This document shows, one piece after another, positions 1-6,220 of a stretch of DNA of 36,824 bases; position 1 is the stretch's first letter, and each line of letters starts with the position of its first letter. The stretch spans positions 1 to 36,824 of the forward strand of contig JAZUCO010000057.1 of assembly GCA_045639185.1 (NCBI GenBank), written 5' to 3'. The notes beneath the pieces are model-generated. The model saw only the letters and a program-made list of their open reading frames with translations. It did not search any database and was not told where the DNA came from. Made by a program: the position numbers and the translations under genes. The DNA comes from UBA1081 sp045639185 (GTDB taxonomy: Bacteria > Bacillota > Clostridia > Oscillospirales > Acutalibacteraceae).

Positions 1-23
1 ATAACTCAAAGTATTTATCGTAT

Positions 24-50
24 TATCATTTTTATAAAATGATATTTTTT
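24..50 (+). terminator. AT-only hairpin with T-run, possible terminator
   Basis: TATCATTTT at 24-32 pairs perfectly with AAAATGATA at 36-44 around a 3-nt loop, followed by six T on the plus strand. The stem is almost all A/T, so it is a weak terminator at best. It could end a plus-strand gene lying left of the window. The rest of 1-175 is very AT-rich and I see no gene in it. Confidence 0.35.
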
Positions 51-175
51 ACATATTATATTTTCTGTGCATATATTAATTTTATTTTTATATTATCAAA
101 ACATATCACAAAAATCAAGATATTTTTATAAATTCAGCGAAATTGCTATTTATTAAATCTGACAATTATAAAAAA

Positions 176-219
176 CTACAAAAAAACTCCCTCCCGATCC
201 GCAAGGAACGAGAGGGAGC
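176..219 (-). terminator. Intrinsic terminator of the late/lysis operon
   Basis: On the minus strand, CTCCCTC (218-212) pairs with GAGGGAG (193-187). The stem continues inward with CG/CG and TCC/GGA pairs around a TTGC loop. It is followed by six T and a further T-rich tract. It lies 12 bases after the holin stop codon and ends the long leftward late transcript. Confidence 0.9.
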
Positions 220-230
220 AAAATCATATC

Positions 231-482
231 TTATTCATTTTTCTTGAGTTGTTTGACAATCTGATTACCGTAAACTGCAGCACCGGTGACGAGTATGCCC
301 TGGATAGCTGATTCAACAGTCCACTCTCCGAGAGCCATTGCGCCGACAATGCCAATCGGCAGAAGAATCACAGGAATGTACTTATCCGGGATAAATTCGA
401 GTTTCTTCAGGATGAGTCCGATGATGATAAGCACAGGAATGAGAATGATTGCATTTTCTGTTATGTAAGTTATAATTTCCAT
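231..482 (-). CDS. Phage holin (Phage_holin_5_2 / Hol44-like)
   Basis: This 83-aa membrane protein permeabilises the cytoplasmic membrane at the end of the lytic cycle so that the amidase reaches the wall. Hydrophobic segments lie at about residues 8-26 and 37-52. They are followed by a glycine-rich amphipathic stretch (GILVTGAAVYGNQ, about 63-75) and a charged KQLKK tail. The IPDKYIP ... QGILV ... AVYGNQ pattern is typical of the Firmicutes holin group usually found beside an amidase. The ATG start has an AAAGGA site 8 bases upstream. It is the last gene of the late operon, directly before the terminator. The assignment rests on topology, motif pattern and position. Confidence 0.85.
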   Translation of the reverse strand: MEIITYITENAIILIPVLIIIGLILKKLEFIPDKYIPVILLPIGIVGAMALGEWTVESAIQGILVTGAAVYGNQIVKQLKKNE

Positions 483-538
483 AAGGATTTCCTTTCTTTG
501 CGTGCATCTTTATTAAAAAATTGCACGTTATTTTTTTG

Positions 539-814
539 TTAAAAAATCTGTGACAGTGCAAGTGAAACAAGTCCTGAAGCAACAGCACCGATGGCGGCAT
601 ACATGAACTTATCCACAAATTTTGACGGTCTGTTTTTAACTTCATCAAGTTCATCGTGCATTTTGTTAAGGTCCTCACGCATATGCTTGACTTCAACGAC
701 CATATCTGAAACGGATTGTGTCAGCTTTTCGATGGAATCAATACGGTGATGTGCAGATTTATTACTCTGCTCCACAGCCGTCAGACGTTCCCAGATTTCC
801 TTTTCATCGTTCAT
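539..814 (-). CDS. XhlA-like lysis-associated coiled-coil membrane protein
   Basis: A 91-aa protein with a long heptad-rich N-terminal region (about residues 5-65, many E/K/L/V/H) and one C-terminal membrane segment (about 72-90, AAIGAVASGLVSLALS). This is the layout of the hemolysin XhlA family, encoded next to holin and amidase in Bacillus PBSX-type and clostridial prophages, where it helps lysis. I chose ATG at 814, which overlaps the amidase TGA, with GGGGGTG about 7 bases upstream. A GTG three bases earlier (817) is the alternative. Its place between amidase and holin supports the call. Confidence 0.75.
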   Translation of the reverse strand: MNDEKEIWERLTAVEQSNKSAHHRIDSIEKLTQSVSDMVVEVKHMREDLNKMHDELDEVKNRPSKFVDKFMYAAIGAVASGLVSLALSQIF

Positions 815-1551
815 CACTTCACCCCCGCAACATCTTTAAGGATTCTCTGTGCATCGGCAGCAGTGATTTTATTGTCACCGTTCATGTCAGCTGCTTTCTT
901 CTGTTCTTCGGTGAGAGTTTCAAGCTTTGCAGAAGCTCTGAGAGCTTTTCTCGCATCGGCAGCATCTTTATCACCGTCACCGTCCACATCACCCTTGAGC
1001 ACAAACTCACCGCCCACAACTGAAAGCACACTCTTTGCAATTGCAAGGGCCATTTCCTTGAGTTTGGCATCAAAAACCTTGTTGTCATTGGAATTTGAAA
1101 TGAAGCCGAGTTCAAGAAGTGAAGATGCCATATATGTATCCCTGTTTACACCATAATCGGTGTATGAAGGAGCGCCACGTTTGACACCTCTGTTTTTAAG
1201 ACCGTCAGTTTTACAGACTGCATCAAGAATTTTCTTCGCCTTAGCCTCGGTGTTTTTGTTAGATTTAGAATAAATCCATATTTCGTCACCTGTAGCAGAA
1301 GCTGATGCAGAATTACGGTGAATTGAAAGAAAATAATCAGCTCCCCAGTTGTTCGCATCTCTGCAACGGTCAGAAATGCTGATGTCAACATCCTTTGTTC
1401 GGGACATTCTGACTTCACAGTCCTGTTCTGAAAGAAGCTCCTGAACCATAAGGGCAAGTCTGAGAACATCATCAGACTCTTTTCTTTTACCGTTGCAAGC
1501 TCCCGGCTGAACTCCGCCGTGTCCTGCATCAATGTAAATTTTTCTACTCAT
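814..1551 (-). CDS. N-acetylmuramoyl-L-alanine amidase endolysin with C-terminal dockerin
   Basis: Endolysin of 245 aa. Residues 3-180 form an Amidase_3 catalytic domain that cuts the bond between MurNAc and the L-Ala of the stem peptide. Zinc-site residues are visible: H11 in DAGHGG, E25, H78 in SIHRN, and the catalytic E147 in LLELGF. Residues about 184-243 form a type I dockerin, with two calcium-binding loops (DVDGDGDKDAADA and DMNGDNKITAADA), each followed by a helix. No signal peptide is present, so export depends on the holin. ATG at 1551 is preferred because AAAGGAG lies 7 bases before it. An ATG two codons upstream would be too close to that site. A dockerin in place of the usual SH3 or LysM wall-binding module is unusual. 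Confidence 0.93.
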   Translation of the reverse strand: MSRKIYIDAGHGGVQPGACNGKRKESDDVLRLALMVQELLSEQDCEVRMSRTKDVDISISDRCRDANNWGADYFLSIHRNSASASATGDEIWIYSKSNKNTEAKAKKILDAVCKTDGLKNRGVKRGAPSYTDYGVNRDTYMASSLLELGFISNSNDNKVFDAKLKEMALAIAKSVLSVVGGEFVLKGDVDGDGDKDAADARKALRASAKLETLTEEQKKAADMNGDNKITAADAQRILKDVAGVK

Positions 1552-1675
1552 TTTCATTCTCCTTTACAATTTTCTCATACTGTTCTTCGTTTATAGCTCC
1601 CACAGAGAGAAGCTTTCTGATATGGACTTCCTTATAAAGTCCGATTTCATAATATTTTCTGATTTTTTCAAACAT
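1544..1675 (-). CDS. XkdX family small phage protein
   Basis: A 43-aa ORF starting MFEKIRKYYEIGLY and continuing into an LLSVGAINEEQYEKI segment. This matches the XkdX family of tiny proteins encoded between tail-fibre genes and the lysis cassette in many Firmicutes prophages. Its function is unknown. It overlaps the upstream gene by 8 bases and the amidase start by 8 bases, so translation is probably coupled. Codons 40-43 contain the amidase ribosome binding site. Confidence 0.85.
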   Translation of the reverse strand: MFEKIRKYYEIGLYKEVHIRKLLSVGAINEEQYEKIVKENENE

Positions 1676-1943
1676 CTGAAAGCTCCTCCCCTGTCAGAAT
1701 CTGATAAAGAAGTGATGCATTTTCCCTTTCAAGCTCCTGATTTTCGATAAGAAGTTCTTCATATGTCGGCTCATCGGTCACGGGAAGCGATGCGAGATAT
1801 TCTTCCCATTGCTTTGCCGTTTCGGATTCATATTCTTCTTTTGAAATTTCAATCATTGCTTCATCCGATGATGAAACATTTCGTTCTTCATACTGATATC
1901 TGTTTTCAGATTCAATATATTTTTTATAATATTTTACCCCCAC
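1668..1943 (-). CDS. Hypothetical phage tail-region protein, acidic
   Basis: A 91-aa, Glu-rich protein of unknown function, encoded after the fibre genes. A Tyr/Glu-rich N-terminus (KYYKKYIES, NRYQYEERN) is followed by a Glu-rich helical segment (EEYESE, QWEEYLASL) and a predicted coiled coil at the end (ELLIENQELERENASLL). Proteins of this kind are common just before XkdX in clostridial prophages and may be fibre accessory or assembly factors. GTG at 1943 is chosen because GGAGG lies 8 bases upstream. A GTG at 1952 is possible. It overlaps the preceding gene by 10 bases. Confidence 0.6.
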   Translation of the reverse strand: MGVKYYKKYIESENRYQYEERNVSSSDEAMIEISKEEYESETAKQWEEYLASLPVTDEPTYEELLIENQELERENASLLYQILTGEELSDV

Positions 1944-2443
1944 GCAAACCACCTCCAGCGAGCTGCTGCCATAAGACCGTACATTGATGCAGTTGCAGAG
2001 TCATATGTAAAGCTGTTACCGCTTATTGTAAGATTCGGCAGGTCTGTATCAATCAAAACTGTTGTATGAATTCGCACCGAATAGGCGGTATTGTATGCTG
2101 CTATCGCTGCACTGTCTCCTGCAATATCATTTCTGTAAAAAGCAACTGTTGCAGGCTTATTACCAGAACTGTAAAAATTATCTGTAGATGTGGGACATAT
2201 GAAACCTATAATGCCCTTTGGCGTGAATGCTTCACCTGTTTTTTCATCTTTTATACCTGTAACTGAAAATTTCATACCTGCAGTTACATTAGGCATAACT
2301 CCTGCAGCAAAATGTGTGACTTTGGTTTTATCGATATAACCGTCAGAAATAACAAATTCAACATCTTTACCGTTCACATCAGGAACAGCGATTTTATCAA
2401 CAGCCGGATATTCGACACCGTTAATTTTAAGGTTATGAGACAT
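1934..2443 (-). CDS. Putative tail fibre / receptor-binding protein
   Basis: A 169-aa protein, mostly small polar and beta-prone residues, lying last in the fibre gene series. Its N-terminus (LKINGVEYPAVDKIAVP) matches the start of the neighbouring 2455-2850 protein (ILVNGNTYSNVEKLRIP), so the two share an attachment motif. The remainder is distinct (SVTGIKDEKTGEAFTPKGIIG, then Asn/Ser-rich segments). It probably decorates the baseplate or contacts the host surface. Receptor-binding proteins often occupy this position, but no known binding domain is recognisable. ATG at 2443 has GAGGTG 7 bases upstream. A TTG at 2458 lacks such a site. Confidence 0.55.
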   Translation of the reverse strand: MSHNLKINGVEYPAVDKIAVPDVNGKDVEFVISDGYIDKTKVTHFAAGVMPNVTAGMKFSVTGIKDEKTGEAFTPKGIIGFICPTSTDNFYSSGNKPATVAFYRNDIAGDSAAIAAYNTAYSVRIHTTVLIDTDLPNLTISGNSFTYDSATASMYGLMAAARWRWFAWG

Positions 2444-2454
2444 AATGCAACACC

Positions 2455-2850
2455 TCAATAAATTGAAAGGACACCGTCAGCAAGGCTGAATGTTGCACTT
2501 GTGGCATTACCTGCAACACCGAATATTGTTTTGCCTTTCACTATATTTGCAGGTATCAGAGCCGAGTCACCTTTTATAATCTGTTTTCCTGCAAGATATT
2601 TTCCTGCAGGAATTTCAGAATCGGCTGTCCCGGGTGTGTATGAATGCTCTTCGATGCTCTGAATGTTACCGTCAACTTTTTCACCGTTTGCATCGTAACC
2701 CGATGAGCCGACAAGCATTTTGTTTGCTGAAAGATTTGCATCGGATGTGTCAGGGAAAACTGCAAAATCTGAGGGATTGTCAGCTTTCGGGATACGAAGT
2801 TTTTCAACGTTTGAATATGTATTGCCGTTTACAAGTATGTTCTGTGCCAT
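2455..2850 (-). CDS. Tail fibre protein with beta-repeat motif
   Basis: A 131-aa protein. The N-terminal NGNTYSNVEKLRIPKADNP motif is shared with its downstream neighbour. The middle carries a short repeat frequent in Firmicutes phage fibres: a YTPGTADSEIPAGKYLAG segment, then QIIKGDSALIPANIVKGKTIFGVAGN. The C-terminus ends GVLSIY, nearly identical to the GVLSIF end of the 2865-3149 protein. It probably forms part of a trimeric fibre or baseplate appendage. AAAGGAG stands 8 bases before the ATG. Confidence 0.6.
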   Translation of the reverse strand: MAQNILVNGNTYSNVEKLRIPKADNPSDFAVFPDTSDANLSANKMLVGSSGYDANGEKVDGNIQSIEEHSYTPGTADSEIPAGKYLAGKQIIKGDSALIPANIVKGKTIFGVAGNATSATFSLADGVLSIY

Positions 2851-2864
2851 TGTTAATTTCTCCT

Positions 2865-3149
2865 TTAAAAAATTGATAAAACACCCGAATTATATTCGAG
2901 TGTCACGCTGTTTTTCCAACCGTAATCATAATCGGTATCAGATTTTTTTGTCAGCACCTGACCTTCATTGCCACCTGCAGGAACAGAAGCAATCCTTTCA
3001 TTACCGTAATACAGATTTCCGTTTTCATCTTCATTGAATTTATTAAGCACTGCCTGATTTTCTGAAGGGGCACCATGAAATGTTTCTGTATATACATCAC
3101 CGACATTAACATTCACAGGGGCTGTCGTTTTTACTTCCACTTCTATCAT
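2865..3149 (-). CDS. Small baseplate/fibre-associated protein
   Basis: A 94-aa protein of unknown exact role between BppU and the fibre genes. Its N-terminal half is beta-prone (MIEVEVKTTAPVNVNVGDVY). A GNEGQVLTKKSDTDYDYGW segment is typical of phage fibre proteins, where the pattern 'GQVLTK..D.DY.W.' recurs. It ends GVLSIF like its downstream neighbour's GVLSIY. Its ATG overlaps the BppU stop codon (ATGA), so translation is coupled. GAGGAG lies about 11 bases upstream. Confidence 0.6.
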   Translation of the reverse strand: MIEVEVKTTAPVNVNVGDVYTETFHGAPSENQAVLNKFNEDENGNLYYGNERIASVPAGGNEGQVLTKKSDTDYDYGWKNSVTLEYNSGVLSIF

Positions 3150-3484
3150 ATTGTCTTACGCTCCTCGAATAATGTGGGATTGACATTGAATTCGGCAATT
3201 GATGTTTCGGGAATGCTTCCGTCGGAAAGAATAATTCTGGTATCCATATAGACAACAGAACCGGAAGTGAATTTTCTTGTTTCAGATTCTTCAAATCTTA
3301 ATTTCACAACATCATCTTCATATTTGCCATCATCAGGATAACTTTTCTTAACAATTACTCTGCCTGATTCTGATTTCTGATGTTTGAAAACAAAATCAAT
3401 CGATTTGACATCAGCAAAATCAATATTATTTAATTTAATTTCGAGTGTTGGAGTTGTACCACGTTTCACATTCAATAAACTCAC
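3146..3484 (-). CDS. BppU-like baseplate upper protein (N-terminal domain type)
   Basis: A 112-aa beta-rich protein. The opening RGTTPTLEIKLNNIDFADVKSI and the later VKLRFEESETRKFTSGSVVYMDTRIIL segment follow the pattern seen at the N-terminus of lactococcal-type BppU and related Firmicutes baseplate proteins (RG.TP.....L......V..I, then T..F..G.V..Q.R). It probably links the tail tip to the fibre proteins that follow. GTG at 3484 has AGGA upstream. TTG at 3475 has a better-spaced GAGGTG and is an alternative. Confidence 0.65.
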   Translation of the reverse strand: MSLLNVKRGTTPTLEIKLNNIDFADVKSIDFVFKHQKSESGRVIVKKSYPDDGKYEDDVVKLRFEESETRKFTSGSVVYMDTRIILSDGSIPETSIAEFNVNPTLFEERKTI

Positions 3485-3485
3485 C

Positions 3486-5840
3486 TCATATTCCTATTGT
3501 CATCCAGCTTACGGGAGTATCATCAGCGGATGCCCAGATTTTGAAACTGTTTACTGTAGGCATTGAATACCATACATTTCTGTTTGCTCCCATAGGCGTA
3601 AGAGAAATTCCGTAATTCTTATTTTTGTATGTCTGAGGCAATGAAACAATGGTCCCGCTCGTGGAAACCATTATGGTACCCCATTGAGTAATACATCCCG
3701 AAAGAGATTTTTCACAACCTGCAACAGCAGAAGAATCAAACGATGCCGAAAAAGAATTCCTCACATCTGCAATTTCAGAAGACAACCTGTTTGTCACATC
3801 GCTTGTAACAAAAGGTTCACTCCAATCAGACCACGCACTGTTTGTGCCGTCAGCGTTGGAGTTTATCTTGTTATACGAGCGCATTTTTATCTGATTATCA
3901 CGGTATCTGATGCCGAACTGAATAGTATATCTGCTTGTTGCCAAAAAATAATTCAGCGTGATAATATAACCGACTGAGCCTTCAAAGGGCAGATTCAAGG
4001 TGTTTTTATTAAAAACCTCAATACATACAAGATGGTCTTCTTCATATGAAGATGTCACATCCGCCCAGGGACTGTTACAATCTTCCATATATCCGTCCTG
4101 AATACGATTATTCACACCTGTCCACTCAGTAATGCAAGGGATACTATTTACATAAAAACCATCTTCGGTACGAAATGCATCATTACTCCAGAAGCCACTT
4201 CCAACCAAAGCTCCTACTTGCGGAATTTTTCCGTTTTCCTCTTTTCCTACAAGATAAAATCCTCTGACACCGTAAAAATTCAAACCGTTTGCAGAAGCAA
4301 GAATGCTTGTCAGCAAGGTATGCAATGAATCATCTTCATTCAATGAATCGAAAAATACACCCCAGTTCGTGTAAAGAGCTTCATTTGTTGCATTATCCTT
4401 ATCAGACCAGGCACGAAGACCTGCAGCATTTACAGTCTTATTAAGGAACGGGAGGCTCAGTTCTGCGGATACTTCAAAATTCATATCCATCTGAGCATTC
4501 ACTGCCGTACCCGATTTTTTATTTGTAAGCTTACCTCTTATTTCAAGCTCGTTTGCAGTTATAAAATCAGTAACAATAGTACCGTCTATTGTCCATGCCT
4601 GTTTGAAGATCCATTCATTTTTGCTGTTCTTTTCACCAAAGCCTATGCCGTTTTTGTTTATACAAATGCAATGCTTTGCAATTTCTTCCGTATCGGCATC
4701 CATCCAAAGTGTTTCATACGGTTTCCCGTTTGCATCCGTTTTTTCTATGTAATATCCGCCGTTTGCTCCACGAATAAGCTCCGTTGCCTTTTCTGCCGCA
4801 TCATCGGCATATTTTTTTGCCCGTTCTATCAGAACCTCTGTCGATACAGTTCTTTTTGCTGCAACCTCTTCTGCTGTTTTTCCTGCAGATGTATATGTGG
4901 TTGCAACACCACCGTCAAACTCCACATCACAACCCATCACAGGGATAATACATCCGTTATAACAGACTGTATCCCACGCATCGACGAGAACACTCCCCAC
5001 AAGGTGTCTGATTGATGCAATGTTATATGACACACAAAGAGAAGGCTTTATTGAATTAAGCTGAGTCTGTGTCATATAAGGATTTTCAAAGCTCAGTGCT
5101 CTGCCACTTCCTGATGAAAGTGTTTTTTCACTGTCAACAAAACAAGACAAAGCTCCGACAGAAACGCTGTCGCCGATTTCAGGAGTTTCTATACTGTCAT
5201 CATCGAGCTCCTGAGAAGAATTGAAATCGTACCATCTGAAAAGAAGTTTTCCGTCTCTTCCGATATACACATTCTTGCCGAAATATGAAGCAATGTAACC
5301 GAGCATTTTTCTGCAGGTTGCGTTTTCGGGAATCGCAGAAATTTTCAATGAAGAAAGATTGCACCCGTCAGCATCATACTCACTAATGCCGAGGTCATTA
5401 CAGATTTCACGGACAATATCCTCTGCCGTTGGTGAAGATGTTACACAAGTGAAAAGAATATCGCTGTCATACAATTTGTCTGCAAATGTAACAGCAAATT
5501 TTTCTCCGTTTCTGACACCGGATATAACCTTAAAATCCGTGTTTACGGGAATATCTTCAAAACTACCGTCAGATAACTGCAAGCCGAGATACAGCATTAC
5601 TTTTGTTCCGTTTATGAGTTTTTGTGCAATAGCGTCACTGTATTGCATTTCCATATTCACAACAGAAGAAAAGACTTTTCCCACGCTGATATCTTCACAC
5701 GCACTGTCACCCGAAGATGTTTTAAGACTTGTGATATCAGATGATATTATTTCAGATTTATTATCATACAACAGCGCACGAAATGTTCTTCCGGATGCTG
5801 AATGTACGTTTATGAATTCATTACTTACATCTGTAAACAT
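3486..5840 (-). CDS. Tail tip / tail-associated structural protein with C-terminal knob
   Basis: A protein of about 784 aa, encoded where siphoviruses carry the tail hub or tail-associated lysin. The N-terminal 370 residues resemble tail-hub proteins, with segments such as FRALLYDN, DIVREICNDLGI and MLGYIASYFGKNVYIGRDGKL. A helical linker (AKKYADDAAEKATELIRGANGGYYI) and a FITANELEIRGKL segment are typical of phage minor structural proteins. Around residues 570-670 there is a pyocin-knob-like region (SPWADVTSSY ... NSAWSDWSEP). The last 80 residues (ITQWGTIMVS ... WMTIGI) look like a gp53-type fibre tip. I see no convincing peptidase or hydrolase motif. ATG at 5840 follows AGGTG; GTG at 5852 is an upstream alternative. 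Confidence 0.75.
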   Translation of the reverse strand: MFTDVSNEFINVHSASGRTFRALLYDNKSEIISSDITSLKTSSGDSACEDISVGKVFSSVVNMEMQYSDAIAQKLINGTKVMLYLGLQLSDGSFEDIPVNTDFKVISGVRNGEKFAVTFADKLYDSDILFTCVTSSPTAEDIVREICNDLGISEYDADGCNLSSLKISAIPENATCRKMLGYIASYFGKNVYIGRDGKLLFRWYDFNSSQELDDDSIETPEIGDSVSVGALSCFVDSEKTLSSGSGRALSFENPYMTQTQLNSIKPSLCVSYNIASIRHLVGSVLVDAWDTVCYNGCIIPVMGCDVEFDGGVATTYTSAGKTAEEVAAKRTVSTEVLIERAKKYADDAAEKATELIRGANGGYYIEKTDANGKPYETLWMDADTEEIAKHCICINKNGIGFGEKNSKNEWIFKQAWTIDGTIVTDFITANELEIRGKLTNKKSGTAVNAQMDMNFEVSAELSLPFLNKTVNAAGLRAWSDKDNATNEALYTNWGVFFDSLNEDDSLHTLLTSILASANGLNFYGVRGFYLVGKEENGKIPQVGALVGSGFWSNDAFRTEDGFYVNSIPCITEWTGVNNRIQDGYMEDCNSPWADVTSSYEEDHLVCIEVFNKNTLNLPFEGSVGYIITLNYFLATSRYTIQFGIRYRDNQIKMRSYNKINSNADGTNSAWSDWSEPFVTSDVTNRLSSEIADVRNSFSASFDSSAVAGCEKSLSGCITQWGTIMVSTSGTIVSLPQTYKNKNYGISLTPMGANRNVWYSMPTVNSFKIWASADDTPVSWMTIGI

Positions 5841-5848
5841 TTCACACC

Positions 5849-6220
5849 TCACTGTTCAATAATCTGCAATACTGCATCACTGTATATTTCATTTCCGTTT
5901 TCATACTTTTTTGTACCGTATGTCATATCTGCAGCATAAAAGTTTTTTGTCAGTTTCTCTCCTGTACCTTCTTTCGGAAAAGAAACAGAAAAAAACGCAA
6001 CTGTGCCCACAGCTTTTTCAAGCAAAGCAACTTCGGCAGCAGTGAGCTTTTTCCACGAAAATTCAAGTGTATATTTGACAGCCTTTATATCTCCGACCAT
6101 TTTACCGCTTGCTGTTCTGCCTGTATTACTCGACCACAGCTTATTTTTTGTGCGTTTGAAACCGTTTTCATTGGGTACAGGAATTCTGTACCCGTTTATT
6201 GTAATTTCATCAACCCGCAA
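5849..6220 (-). CDS. Distal tail region protein (DUF6711-like)
   Basis: A 123-aa protein between the tape measure and the tail tip gene, the slot of the distal tail protein in siphoviruses. It begins ITINGYRIPVPNENGF and contains SSNTGRTASGKMVGDIKAVKY, LEFSWKKLTAAEVALLEKA and an FYAADMTYGTKKYENG motif. I associate this pattern with small clostridial tail proteins (DUF6711-like) rather than the full-length Dit family (about 250 aa). The TTG start has AGGAG 9 bases upstream and overlaps the end of the tape measure gene by 11 bases. Confidence 0.6.
   Translation of the reverse strand: MRVDEITINGYRIPVPNENGFKRTKNKLWSSNTGRTASGKMVGDIKAVKYTLEFSWKKLTAAEVALLEKAVGTVAFFSVSFPKEGTGEKLTKNFYAADMTYGTKKYENGNEIYSDAVLQIIEQ

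Noticed and set aside
1..230. attL or the missing 5' part of cotJC at the left edge
   Set aside because: No GGGGGACCC-like junction and no CotJC N-terminal codons are found. The region is AT-rich and non-coding. attL must be further left.
716..1156. Long plus-strand ORF opposite the amidase and XhlA-like genes
   Set aside because: Low-complexity Ser/Leu-rich translation typical of antisense frames of a real gene, with no ribosome binding site and no family pattern.
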